Source of the DNA: Novipirellula galeiformis
GTDB lineage: Bacteria; Planctomycetota; Planctomycetia; Pirellulales; Pirellulaceae
NCBI RefSeq assembly: GCF_007860095.1
Contig: NZ_SJPT01000001.1
Location: 634,212-698,211, forward strand
Reading direction: 5' to 3'
DNA: 64,000 bases
In this document: piece by piece, positions 46,401-54,846 of the stretch
How the letters are laid out: each line of letters begins with the position of its first letter
Position numbering within the stretch: the first letter of the stretch is position 1
Program-made: the position numbers and the translations under genes
Notes under the pieces: generated by a model
Database searches by the model: none
What the model was told of the DNA's origin: nothing
The model's input: the letters and a program-made list of their open reading frames with translations, nothing else

Positions 46401-48086
46401 CGAATCGATCGCAGGATTGGTGACCTGTGCAAATAATTGCTTGAAGTAATCGTAGATCATTCGCGGCTTGTCACTCAAACACGCCAATGCGCTGTCGTTC
46501 CCCATCGATCCGACGGGGTCGCGAAGTTGTTCCACCAAGGGGCGTAACATGAAGTTGAGCGTTTCGAGCGTGTAGCCAAACGCTTGCATGCGAGGCAGCA
46601 GTGTCTCGCTATCGAAACCGTGTGCTTCCGCTTCGGGGTGCAAGTCCGACAAGCGAATGCGATTCTCTTTGAGCCAATCGCCGTAAGGCATTTTCTTTGC
46701 GAATGTACTCTTCAGTTCTTCGTCGGGGATCAGTCGACCTTCGGCGAAATCCACCAAGAACATTTTCCCTGGTTGCAGACGCCCTTTTTCTTTGACGATC
46801 GCAGGATCCAGCGGCAGCACGCCAACCTCGCTGGCCATGATCACACGGTCATCGTGGGTGATGTAGTAGCGACTTGGACGCAGACCGTTGCGGTCCAGCG
46901 TGGCGCCGATGTAATGCCCATCGGTAAAGGCAATCGATGCGGGGCCATCCCAAGGTTCCATCAAGCAGGAGAAGTACTCGTAGAACGCCCGTTTGTCTTC
47001 GGGCATCGTTTCATGCTTTTGCCACGCCTCGGGGACCATCATCATGATCGCCTCTTGCAACGTACGGCCGTTCATCAACAAAAACTCAAGCACGTTGTCG
47101 AAGGTGCCCGAATCGCTGCAATGCGGTTCCACCACCGGGAACAATTTGCTTAGATCCTCGCCAAATAATTCGCTCTTCGCGGAACCCTGGCGAGCACGCA
47201 TCCAATTGGAATTGCCACGTAGCGTATTGATTTCACCGTTGTGGCTCATGAAACGCAGCGGTTGAGCGCGGTCCCAACTGGGGAACGTGTTGGTCGAAAA
47301 ACGACTGTGCACCATCGCCAAATGAGTCTCAAAGTCCTCGTCCTGCAAATCAGGATAATAGGGCAGCACTTGCGCCGGTGTGAGCATGCCCTTGTAGATG
47401 ATGACTTTGGTACTCAGCGAACAAATGTAGAACATCATCGCTTGTTTGAGCGATTCGTCGGCCCGCAGCTTACTGGCTTGCTTGTGAATCATGTACAGTT
47501 TGCGGTCAAACGCATCGTCGCTCAGTCCATCGTTGGCGCCCACGAAGAGTTGTTCGATGACCGGTTCACTGCGCCGCGCGGTTGGGCCGACATCCGCCAC
47601 ATCGGGACGTTGCGGTACGGTTCTCCAGCCGATGAATTTTTGGCCCGCTTCGGCAATCAATTTTTCAACGGTGTCTTTGCACGTTTTTCGCTCCCCGGCA
47701 TCCTTCGGCAGGAAGACCAGCCCAGCGGCGTATTGTCCCGCGGCGGGCAAATCGACGCCCAAATCTTGCTTGGCCGCTTTCTTCAAAAATGCGTGAGGCA
47801 ACCCCACCATGATCCCCGAACCATCGCCGGTGTTGGGTTCGCAACCACATGCACCACGATGGTCCATCGCTTGCAAAATCGTGTCCGCGTCGAGCACGAT
47901 TTGGTGGCTCGGCTTTCCTTTGATGTGCGCGATGAAGCCTACACCACATGAATCCTTCTCATGGCTCGGATCGTACAAGCCTTGAGCCGGAGGAAGATGG
48001 AAATCGGCAACCTGTTTTGTGACCGACTGTGGCTGTGGGAGCGAGTTGTTTCGGAGCGGGGTCTTTTGATCGGGGTGAAGAGTCAT
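43458..48086 (-). CDS. gltB: Glutamate synthase large subunit
   Basis: This is a 1542-residue GltB, the FMN/iron-sulphur subunit of NADPH-glutamate synthase. The class II amidotransferase nucleophile is C47 in HEKDSCGVGFIAHIKG. The preceding 46 residues are a propeptide that must be removed, somewhat longer than usual. The FMN-binding barrel shows ILIAGDTGGTGASPLTSIKH. The 3Fe-4S cysteines are in CIMMRKCHLNTCPVGIATQ, and the C-terminal GltB-type beta helix has repeated GG motifs (LSGGRIVVYPP, YMTGGRVVVLGTTGRN). All parts are intact. gltD follows 117 bases downstream and a LysR gene lies upstream on the same strand. Confidence 0.97.
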   Translation of the reverse strand: MTLHPDQKTPLRNNSLPQPQSVTKQVADFHLPPAQGLYDPSHEKDSCGVGFIAHIKGKPSHQIVLDADTILQAMDHRGACGCEPNTGDGSGIMVGLPHAFLKKAAKQDLGVDLPAAGQYAAGLVFLPKDAGERKTCKDTVEKLIAEAGQKFIGWRTVPQRPDVADVGPTARRSEPVIEQLFVGANDGLSDDAFDRKLYMIHKQASKLRADESLKQAMMFYICSLSTKVIIYKGMLTPAQVLPYYPDLQDEDFETHLAMVHSRFSTNTFPSWDRAQPLRFMSHNGEINTLRGNSNWMRARQGSAKSELFGEDLSKLFPVVEPHCSDSGTFDNVLEFLLMNGRTLQEAIMMMVPEAWQKHETMPEDKRAFYEYFSCLMEPWDGPASIAFTDGHYIGATLDRNGLRPSRYYITHDDRVIMASEVGVLPLDPAIVKEKGRLQPGKMFLVDFAEGRLIPDEELKSTFAKKMPYGDWLKENRIRLSDLHPEAEAHGFDSETLLPRMQAFGYTLETLNFMLRPLVEQLRDPVGSMGNDSALACLSDKPRMIYDYFKQLFAQVTNPAIDSIREEVIMSLECYIGPEQNLLDASPEHCHRLLVEHPILTNEEIAAIKHIDHEGWHSRVIDITFDRSEGKAGLQATLARIAQEAEAAADQGIQLVVLSDRAVSHDRVPVSALLAVGAVHHHLVKQAKRTRIGLVLETGEAREVHHHCLLIGYGADAINPYLAFEALWQARRDGFMDPTLDDDKIVAAYRKGVAKGMLKVMAKMGISTLQSYKGAQIFEALGLKDEIIATCFVGTASRIQGVSFDILGEETMRRHHLGYPERNAKPLPQLPNMGEYHWRAEGEKHAWNPQSIASLQVAARTNNEDAYWKFAHGVNEDNRNRCALRGLLGFQEGVAGEAIPLDEVQPASEIVKRFCTGAMSFGSISAESHETLAVAMNRLGGKSNTGEGGEDPVRFTTMDNGDSKRSAIKQIASGRFGVTIEYLTNADELQIKISQGAKPGEGGELPGKKVDKNIARIRYSTPGVGLISPPPHHDIYSIEDLAQLIHDLKNANRAARISVKLVSEVGVGVIASGVAKAHADHILIAGDTGGTGASPLTSIKHAGLPWELGIAETHQVLVLNDLRSRVVLQTDGGLKTGRDVVIAALLGAEEFGFATAPLITLGCIMMRKCHLNTCPVGIATQDPELRAKFTGKPEHVVNYLFMVAEEARRIMAKLGFRTIDEMVGRTDCLKTEEAIRHWKMDGLDLTPILQPANKPHANVDVRCTRAQDHGLEKSLDMMVLLEAAMPAIENGTKVKIESPIININRTVGTILSNEVAKRYGQAGLPDDTIHLSLKGSAGQSLGAFLSHGITIELEGDANDYVGKGLSGGRIVVYPPKQSSFTAEDNILVGNVCLYGATGGEAFLRGRAAERFAVRNSGANTVVEGVGDHGCEYMTGGRVVVLGTTGRNFAAGMSGGIAYVWDKKGDFNLNCNLATVELESIEGDQEQAEVKALIQLHYDHTQSAAAKRALDDWPTFLNQCVKVMPRDYKRVLKEMQAQTAAAAS

Positions 48087-48221
48087 ATCCAGTCTTTTCG
48101 TTTCGCAAGTTTAAATGAGAGGTGGCATCCGAGCGTCGCGTTCATCGAACGCAAGGAGGCAAAGCCGTTGTAAGAGATTCGATTGGCTGTGAACCAGGGT
48201 TGGCTTTGAAACTCGGCGGAT

Positions 48222-49193
48222 TCAAACGCCAATCGATGAGTTGTTTTTGAGATCGGGAATAGGGTCTTCTTCGGCCGGTTTTTCGCTGCCCGGCTTTCGT
48301 TTACCCGTCTCCATTTTTCGCCCCAGAAGCAAGGAGCTATACTCAATCGCTGCTTGGCTCAATTGTCCTCGTCGACGATAAATCACGCCAAGCGGCCGGG
48401 TCATCCGTAGCCCATGACACGCCACCTCTTTCAATGAACCACTGGCCGTCTCGCGACGCACCGCAGCCTCAGGGACAATCCCCACGCCACGGCTTGCCTG
48501 GATGGCTCGGATCAAGGAATCGGCGTTGTCGAATTCCATGCGGGTGTCGACGGTGACGCCCGCTTTGAGAAGGTATTGGTCGATCTCTTTTCGCAACGTC
48601 AAGGTGCGATCAAATCCGACCATCGCAATGCCTTGCAACGCATCAAGGGAAAGATTGGTGCAGGACGCAAAGGGGTGTTCCAATGCACAAACCAAACGCA
48701 TCGGTTCCTGTTGCCACATCACGCTCTGCAACGTCTTGGTGTTGCGGGGAAAGCTAACCAAGCCAAAGTCGACCTCGCCGTCGGCCGTCATCTCGACAAC
48801 CCTTTCCACCGAGCCGAACTCGAGCTTGACGTCCACGTCGCAGTGCATGGCGGCGAATTGCTCGCTGGCCTGTGGCAAATAACTCAGGCCCACGGAATAG
48901 ATCGTGCCAATCTTTAATTGGCCGCTGAGCATGCCGCCAATGGAAACGACCTCGGATTCGAGACGTTGAAGTTGACGCAACACATCGCGCAGTCCGCGTA
49001 CATAGGTTTGTCCGGCAGCGGTCAGAACGAGGGGGCGTTTGGAACGATCGATGAGCTGGACGCGGAGGGAGTCTTCCAGCTGTTGCATCGCTTGGCTGAC
49101 CGCACTCTGCGTCAAATCGTACTCCGCCGCAGCTTTGGAAAAGCTGCGTTCTTCGGCGACGCTACAGAACAATTCGAGGTTTCGGAGGTGCAA
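48222..49193 (-). CDS. LysR-family transcriptional regulator
   Basis: This is a 323-residue LysR-type regulator. The N-terminal winged helix-turn-helix (residues 1-60) is MHLRNLELFCSVAEERSFSK, then ATG-proximal AAEYDLTQSAVSQAMQQLED. The co-inducer domain begins near 90 (LSGQLKIGTIYSVGLSYLP) and shows the two-lobed periplasmic-binding fold (GIAMVGFDRTLTLRKEIDQY, GVGIVPEAAVRRE). It lies 135 bases upstream of gltB in the same direction, so it might regulate gltBD, in the way GltC does in Bacillus. That is inference from position. GltC is divergently oriented, unlike here. Confidence 0.92.
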   Translation of the reverse strand: MHLRNLELFCSVAEERSFSKAAAEYDLTQSAVSQAMQQLEDSLRVQLIDRSKRPLVLTAAGQTYVRGLRDVLRQLQRLESEVVSIGGMLSGQLKIGTIYSVGLSYLPQASEQFAAMHCDVDVKLEFGSVERVVEMTADGEVDFGLVSFPRNTKTLQSVMWQQEPMRLVCALEHPFASCTNLSLDALQGIAMVGFDRTLTLRKEIDQYLLKAGVTVDTRMEFDNADSLIRAIQASRGVGIVPEAAVRRETASGSLKEVACHGLRMTRPLGVIYRRRGQLSQAAIEYSSLLLGRKMETGKRKPGSEKPAEEDPIPDLKNNSSIGV

Positions 49194-49329
49194 CTTGAAA
49201 TTCGTGTTAAATAAGTATTCCTAATAATGCGGCACTCTGTTGGTAGCCGGGTTAATGCAAGGTAAATATCGTCCCGAACTTCGTCAAGACTTTGATCGCT
49301 CACAAAACCACGGAAAATGCCAGCGAAAA

Positions 49330-49608
49330 TTACTGACCCGGCGATTGCCGCCAGCGGGCGTAGCGAATCGGAATCAAATACGTGTAGACAATGGTGAGGA
49401 TCCCACCGCTAAGCAGCGACCAGGGCATCCAGTCTTTCGGCCGGAACACTTTCGGAGGGCTTGCCATTACCCCGGATGGGTCTGCCATGTTGACCACTTT
49501 TGCCGATTCGCCCTGGTAAATTGTTGCCGAATCGATCAGCAGACACTCCACGCCGATGATGACCGCCATGATGCCAAGGGCAATAAAGATTGAACGCCAC
49601 ATATCCAC
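49330..49608 (-). CDS. Small two-helix membrane protein
   Basis: This 92-residue protein is not of a named family. Two hydrophobic segments are visible: residues 5-25 (RSIFIALGIMAVIIGVECLL) and residues 60-82 (WSLLSGGILTIVYTYLIPIR). The loop between them has AKVVNMADPSGVMASPPKVF. The last residues are polar and basic. A PxxF/RPKDWMPW motif before helix 2 looks conserved. The reading frame is clean and the gene stands alone, 136 bases upstream of the LysR gene. Its role is unknown. Confidence 0.62.
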   Translation of the reverse strand: MDMWRSIFIALGIMAVIIGVECLLIDSATIYQGESAKVVNMADPSGVMASPPKVFRPKDWMPWSLLSGGILTIVYTYLIPIRYARWRQSPGQ

Positions 49609-49975
49609 TTTGTCCGTTGAGAGGATCCGAAGTACATCGGTCCTTATTCGGCGGATCTAAGCCTTCAACATCAATGATATCAAATGCGGCTTTACAGCAC
49701 TCAGAGTCGGAAAGCTTTCCCTAGATGGTAAGTCTGGCGCTCGGCGAGCAGCATGGCGAGCGTAATGCAACCAGGCGGGGGGCGGGGCCCGGAGAGATCG
49801 AGTCCCAGAGACATCGAGTCCCAGAAAGATCGAGTGCAGGGTAGATCGAGTGCAGGGTAGATCGAGTTCAGGGGGGGGCAACGTCCACGATGCTGGAACC
49901 GGCTGTGCCGTAGCGGCGCAAACCGACCGGTGATTCCACGGCGTCGGAAGTCGTTCGGGGCAGATCGATTGGCCG
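49609..49975. other. 367-base intergenic region with tandem repeat
   Basis: This region lies between the small membrane protein and the DUF58 gene. It contains the five-unit tandem repeat described separately. The remainder is G- and C-rich with runs of G, and I see no gene in it. Some minus-strand frames extend here from the DUF58 gene, but they are shadows. Confidence 0.5.
49795..49876. repeat. Five-unit 16-base tandem repeat
   Basis: The word ATCGAGT recurs at 49797, 49813, 49829, 49845 and 49861, exactly every 16 bases. The units read AGATCGAGTCCCAG-like at first and TAGATCGAGTGCAGGG later, so the array drifts. It lies about 100 bases from the 3' end of the DUF58 gene, in non-coding DNA, and the 16-base period does not keep a reading frame. 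Confidence 0.9.
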
Positions 49976-51412
49976 TTACAGCAAGTGTTTGGCTTTGATG
50001 TCGAGGTATTGATTCACCAACGGTGCGGTCAGCTCGTCGGGAAATGCATCGACACACAACACACCGCGGTGCTGGAGATCCTTGAGCACCTGATGTCGCC
50101 ACAGCAAGATGTCGGCGGCCGCTGCGGCGCGATACATTTGGAAACGGTCGTCGTTCGACGGAGCGTCGGCGGCATCAAACATCTCGCGGTCGCGAAGCAG
50201 CACGCCCAGCGGAAGATGTTGTCCATTGATGTTCGATAGGTAATCGACCACCACGCTAGCGTTGACCTCATCGATGACATTGGTCGCCAGCACGACCAAG
50301 GATCGGCGTTTGCAATGCGTCGAGAGATACAGGAACGCTTGGTCGTAGCGTGACTCGACTAAACGCGGGAATTGATCGAAGCCTGCTTGAATCAAGCGAT
50401 TCATTTGGCTGCTGCCACCACGCGGCGGGATGTAGGCGTGAATCGTATCGGAAAAGCAGAGCATGCCGACCGCGTCGCCTTGATGGAGGGCGACGTAGGC
50501 CATCATCAGGACCGCATTCAACGCATGGTCTAACAGCGAGTAACCGTTTTGTTCGTTTGTCATCATGCGCCCGCAATCGAGCAAAAAGATGACGCGTTGG
50601 CTTTGGTCGCTCTGGAATTGCCGCACGGTTAGCTTGTGGCGTCGCGCCGTGCTGCGCCAATCGATGTGCCGATAGTTGTCGTCGCGGCTGTAATCGCGAA
50701 GGCGTTCGAAGTCACTGTCTTGGCCAATTCGCCTTGTTCGACGGACACCGATCAAGCTCAAGCGGTTGGTACGCGCTAGTAACGCGTAGTCCGACAATTG
50801 TTTCATATCCGGATAAACGTTTAGCCGATCATGCACTTCAATTTGCAGATGTCGATTCCAGAGTTTCAGAGGGCTGAAGAAGCGGAGGTAGACACGTTCA
50901 AGTTCGAATGCGCCTCGTCGCCCGGGAGTCAGTTTGCGATGAGCGGTCATCCGTCCACGCGGTGGCAATCGCAGTGCATGTTGTTCGGGGGTCGCCGTGA
51001 AGTGCTCCGGCAAGTCATCACAAGCCGCGCCGGTGAGTGTCAGCGGCGTCTCGTTTTCGATCGTGATTTCACTGGCCACAGGAACGCCAAGTGAGCAAGT
51101 GCGAGGCAAGCTTCGTGTCGCTCGGATGCCATGGTTTGTCGCGAAGTAGACGAGCAAGAAGTCGAGCACCGCAGCGATCAGGATGATGCCGTCGATCAGC
51201 CCCACGGCGATGATCATCGCGGGAACGAAAACGGTGATCAAGCTAAAGACAATCGAGCTGCCAAGAAGACCGACCCACCACCGTGTCGGATAAATCTTGG
51301 CTCGCCAAGACGCCACAATCAACGGTAACGCAATCAGGCTGAGGAATAGCCAAGGGATTTGCGTCAGCCACTGAAACTCGTCTTTAGCAACTTGAGTGAT
51401 TGCGTCGTTCAC
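49976..51412 (-). CDS. DUF58-domain protein
   Basis: This 478-residue protein has two N-terminal membrane helices (WLFLSLIALPLIVASW, and IVFSLITVFVPAMIIAVGLI). The region TITIENETPLTLTGAACDDL starts the soluble part. The DUF58 signature is FERLRDYSRDDNYRHIDWRS, followed by TARRHKLTVRQFQSDQSQR. It continues as a von Willebrand A-like fold: VIFLLDCGRMM, AVGMLCFSDTIHAYIPPRGG and RSLVVLATNVIDEVN. DUF58 proteins usually accompany MoxR AAA+ ATPases and act in chaperone-like complexes at the membrane. No MoxR gene lies next to it, which is unusual. The metal-site residues of the VWA domain are only partly visible (DCGRMM in place of DxSxS). Confidence 0.9.
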   Translation of the reverse strand: MNDAITQVAKDEFQWLTQIPWLFLSLIALPLIVASWRAKIYPTRWWVGLLGSSIVFSLITVFVPAMIIAVGLIDGIILIAAVLDFLLVYFATNHGIRATRSLPRTCSLGVPVASEITIENETPLTLTGAACDDLPEHFTATPEQHALRLPPRGRMTAHRKLTPGRRGAFELERVYLRFFSPLKLWNRHLQIEVHDRLNVYPDMKQLSDYALLARTNRLSLIGVRRTRRIGQDSDFERLRDYSRDDNYRHIDWRSTARRHKLTVRQFQSDQSQRVIFLLDCGRMMTNEQNGYSLLDHALNAVLMMAYVALHQGDAVGMLCFSDTIHAYIPPRGGSSQMNRLIQAGFDQFPRLVESRYDQAFLYLSTHCKRRSLVVLATNVIDEVNASVVVDYLSNINGQHLPLGVLLRDREMFDAADAPSNDDRFQMYRAAAAADILLWRHQVLKDLQHRGVLCVDAFPDELTAPLVNQYLDIKAKHLL

Positions 51413-51499
51413 GAACAGACGGGCCTGGGTTCACGGTTTTTGAGGCGGAACAGAGTGTGGTTGAATTGTAATCAATCCACTCGCCGCGGGGGATCGGTG

Positions 51500-52474
51500 C
51501 TAGGTCACTCGAAACGCCGACGCCAAGCCGAGCGCGGGAATGACCAAGGCAAAAATGGCGAGCCCCCACACCGGGCCTGCGCCAAGCAGTGCGATTGCGG
51601 CCGCCAGCGGGATGATGGTCAAAATCCCTGAGCGGATCGTGGATTGCACATTCGTTGGGGTCGCGTGACGGACACAGCGGATACCGCGGAGGACGACCGG
51701 ATAGGCGATCATGGCGATCAACAGCGGAAAGGCAAACGGAGTGCGGATGAAGTTGGGGAAGCCTGCGGGAGCTTGCTGTGGTGCAAACGCTAAAGTGAAC
51801 AAGCCAATGATCAACAAGCTCAGCCCGACTTTCAAATTGGTATCGTTGCCGCCGGCGGCTTCCTCGCGAGCCATCGTGGTGATCCCGGTGATGTAGATGC
51901 CAAACCCCAGTGCGATCGCAACGAGATGCAGCGGGATGAAGGGGCCGTCGGGCTGTACCACGATCACGGGGGACGCCCCGAGTAAGAAACTGAGCACGCG
52001 ACAGGCTCCCATCGCGGCGGGGGCGAGCGGTGTTTTTTTCAGCGGTCCATCGTAGGCCACGATCATCACCGCTAGCACGATTGCGATCGCGGCGGGAAGC
52101 CAAGTGGTGCCGACGTTTTCTGCGGGCAGGTATCCACTAAGCGATCCCAAAATGACTCCTAAGACCAGCATCGCCCAGCCGGCGGTGCGAGCGGCGGTGA
52201 GCGAGATTCGCCCCGCAGGCAACGGGCGTTTCGCTCGCTCGGCACGATCGCGTTCAATGTCAAAAACATCATTCAAGATCATGCCTGCCCAATACAGCGA
52301 GATCCCGGCGGCGAGTACGCAGATCCACCGGGTAGCGGGCGATGGGCCGTGAGCGGCAATCAGGAACGCGGCGGAAACATCGGCGATGACGGTAAAGACA
52401 TTCGGCAACCGAACCAATTGGGCCCAGGCAACCAGGCGGCTGGATTGTTGTGTTTCGGCGGTCAAAGGATTCAA
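51500..52474 (-). CDS. UbiA-family prenyltransferase, EboC-like
   Basis: This 324-residue polytopic protein has about nine helices. The first Asp-rich motif is NDVFDIERDRAERAKRPLPA (N68, D69, D72, D76), which binds prenyl diphosphate through Mg2+. The second conserved region is AYDGPLKKTPLAPAAMGACR. This second motif resembles EboC proteins more than UbiA or MenA, which have a DxxxD. EboC enzymes occur in a cluster for export of a phenolic or carotenoid-like compound in cyanobacteria and others, but no other ebo gene is present. The aromatic acceptor is unknown. Confidence 0.8.
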   Translation of the reverse strand: MNPLTAETQQSSRLVAWAQLVRLPNVFTVIADVSAAFLIAAHGPSPATRWICVLAAGISLYWAGMILNDVFDIERDRAERAKRPLPAGRISLTAARTAGWAMLVLGVILGSLSGYLPAENVGTTWLPAAIAIVLAVMIVAYDGPLKKTPLAPAAMGACRVLSFLLGASPVIVVQPDGPFIPLHLVAIALGFGIYITGITTMAREEAAGGNDTNLKVGLSLLIIGLFTLAFAPQQAPAGFPNFIRTPFAFPLLIAMIAYPVVLRGIRCVRHATPTNVQSTIRSGILTIIPLAAAIALLGAGPVWGLAIFALVIPALGLASAFRVT

Positions 52475-52768
52475 TTCCGTGTGGAGGGTGCGTTCGTCGC
52501 AAGCACATTGCGGCTTGCAGCAACATGGATGATATCCCCAAGGCGATCATCGGGACAGCGTGTGGTGGACCGGCATGGGAACCCACCGAATTGCCCTGCC
52601 CTGCTCTCCCCTGCCCCGTTTCGCTTTGGATGTCGTGCGGATCATCATTTGATCGAAGTGAGTCGTTGAGAGTGTAATGCTCTCCCCGAAAATCTCGTCG
52701 AAAAATTCAATTTACGCCCTTCCCCGGCGCTGGCCAGGAAAGTGCGGTGACGATTCGTTGCTACTGCG

Positions 52769-53704
52769 CTACTTTCGCAACAGACTTTTGGGGATGAGCT
52801 CGCCATCGTCGGCGAACCAGCGAAGCACTCGTCGGCGAGGTCCGTTCAGGGCGCTCTCGCGAACGTGAGCTTTCCAAAGAATGTCGCCGGGGCCCTCGGA
52901 GGTTTCGCCGTCTTTGATGACCTCTCCATTTTGCAGCAAGTAGATACCGACGTCGCGCAGGAAGTTTTCGACTTCGGCAGCGTCGTAATCTTGCGGTCGA
53001 AAGCAGCCTTCCACATCGGGGATGTCAAGTTGGACGTGCCCCACCGTGTCCATCACCGACCATTGCGGGTCGACTTCAAAGAAACGCATGTTGGCCCACA
53101 ATTCGACGGGCGGCAGCGAATGTTCGACCGAGAACTCGGCGCATTCGGTGAGCACGTTGAGGTCGCAGAGGGCTTCGCCGCCAGGGTTGAAGTAACAGAT
53201 CGCTTCGGGCAATTCCAACAGCATCCCGACCACTTCGGTCATGAACGCGAGTTCATTGTACGGATCGTAGTTCTCGGGCAGGTTCGGAGGCGTGGCTTTG
53301 CCGTCGAGCGCGTAGCTACAGCGAACGCGTATAAACGCTTGGTGCAATTTGGTCGCTGTTCTTCCCGCTTCCCAGTTCCATGATTGTTGCGTCGCGCGCT
53401 GCAGGGATTCGGGGGCCGTGAACGGACCGAATTGGCCTTCTTGATACGCTCGGGCGATCCGGCTCGGGTCTGCCGCGGTCGTCGGGTCATCCGGCCACAG
53501 TTGGTCGACCACATCGACCACGACTTTTCCCTCGTCTTGGTCATCGATATCCAACTGGATCGACGGGCCGCAGGTGAAGACATCCGCGGCCGCAGGTTGG
53601 GGATCCGAAGGAGAGAAATCGCCAAGAATTGTGGCGACGGACTCGATGGAGACCGCTTCGCGCATCAGCACGACAAATGTTTGTGTGTAAAAGCCTTTGG
53701 ACAT
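52769..53704 (-). CDS. Uncharacterised 311-residue protein (possibly DUF4261-like)
   Basis: The protein begins MSKGFYTQTFVVLMREAVSI and shows two similar halves. Features include DVFTCGPSIQLDIDDQDEGK, VVVDVVDQLWPDD, a Trp-rich AFIRVRCSYALDGK stretch, and ELAFMTEVVGMLLELPEAIC. The pattern resembles the DUF4261 family of immunity-like or housekeeping proteins, but only loosely. It is acidic and soluble, with no signal peptide. A longer open frame to 53869 has poor composition, so 53704 is preferred. The gene is flanked by the prenyltransferase and a divergent secreted-protein gene and is likely alone. Confidence 0.55.
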   Translation of the reverse strand: MSKGFYTQTFVVLMREAVSIESVATILGDFSPSDPQPAAADVFTCGPSIQLDIDDQDEGKVVVDVVDQLWPDDPTTAADPSRIARAYQEGQFGPFTAPESLQRATQQSWNWEAGRTATKLHQAFIRVRCSYALDGKATPPNLPENYDPYNELAFMTEVVGMLLELPEAICYFNPGGEALCDLNVLTECAEFSVEHSLPPVELWANMRFFEVDPQWSVMDTVGHVQLDIPDVEGCFRPQDYDAAEVENFLRDVGIYLLQNGEVIKDGETSEGPGDILWKAHVRESALNGPRRRVLRWFADDGELIPKSLLRK

Positions 53705-54155
53705 TCCCAGTCTCTGTTTATCAGATAGGTATTCGATATTGAGCGGGGATTCTATCAGAAACGATGGGAATTGGGCGTAGGCCACCGTTAAACGTGCGGT
53801 CGCTTGAATTTCACTGCCGCGAGCGGAAATCGTTTTTTTGCGAAGCTGGGGCAGCCGGAGATTCGTCATAACCGGTTCAACTCAATCCGAATTGCGGGGG
53901 GGAGGGTGGAAGTCTTCAAATTATGGCCGCAATATTCCGATTTCTTTCGCGAAGTCGGCATAGCGTTTAATTGCCTAATCACTCTCTCTCGCTCGTCTGC
54001 TTTTCTACTGAATTAGCTCACCCGACAAAGACAGTCCGATCGCAAGTTTCGGGACGCAAAGTCATGGGGCGTTTTGTGAATCGCGAGACCATGGTGAATG
54101 TGACGAGAGCGTCAATTGGGTTCTACAAAGTGATGCCTTTTATGAGAACAGAACG

Positions 54156-54773
54156 ATGATGCGATTTGCACAGACCATGATCGGGGGGATTCTCTTGCTA
54201 ACGCTCTCTTTGGCGGCGAATAGTTATGCCGAGGAGGTGGCAATTTCTAAGATCGAAGAAGACTGGGAGATGGTGCTCAACGAACCCGACCCTGCCCGTC
54301 ACTCGCCACAAGTCACTTTTTTCACCACTCCCACGAATGATCCAAACCGTTACTTTCAGCTGCAGTTCAATCACGCGGTCGACGCCGATTTTTCCGGCGG
54401 CGGTTTTCGAGTCGCCGCGGTTGAGAATGACCAAGTCCTGAGCAGTGCTCGGAGCGAGACGCGGGCCGCGTTGGCCGCCGACGATGATCGTGTTCGCTGG
54501 ACCAGCGTCCTGGCAGCGGTCGAGGGGGGGACTCTATTTGCAATTAAGAACGGGCACTCCAACCAGTGGGGAGAGTTCGGAGGTCCTGAGTTTCTAGTCC
54601 GAATGAATTCCGACGCTTTGTCAGGGCTGTCTCAGTACCATCCGCAGAAAAGCTTGGATGCGGTGGATATCGGATTGGGAGCAAATCGAGTGGATTCCAT
54701 CACGCTAATCGAAGTACGTGTTTTCTACGTGGACGGGACCGTCATTCCGGTGCCAGTGAACCGGCATCCCTAG
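54156..54773 (+). CDS. Secreted hypothetical protein upstream of Tad-type genes
   Basis: This is a 205-residue protein with a signal peptide (MIGGILLLTLSLAANSYAEE). The mature part has no family I recognise. It contains ISKIEEDWEMVLNEPDPARH, RYFQLQFNHAVDADFSGGGF and a C-terminal SITLIEVRVFYVDGTVIPVP. It reads as a beta-rich exported protein. Its stop lies 73 bases before the TadG-like gene on the same strand, so it may share that operon. The start could be 54156 or the next ATG three bases later. Confidence 0.68.
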   Translation: MMRFAQTMIGGILLLTLSLAANSYAEEVAISKIEEDWEMVLNEPDPARHSPQVTFFTTPTNDPNRYFQLQFNHAVDADFSGGGFRVAAVENDQVLSSARSETRAALAADDDRVRWTSVLAAVEGGTLFAIKNGHSNQWGEFGGPEFLVRMNSDALSGLSQYHPQKSLDAVDIGLGANRVDSITLIEVRVFYVDGTVIPVPVNRHP

Positions 54774-54846
54774 TGCGGTTTGTCATCTTGCTTGCCACTC
54801 TCAAATCGTAATTCCTCAATCACTGTGAAATCAGGGAGGTCTGCTC

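Noticed and set aside
49795-49876. CRISPR-like array
   Set aside because: The repeats are 16 bases, directly adjacent, with no spacers, and there are no cas genes.
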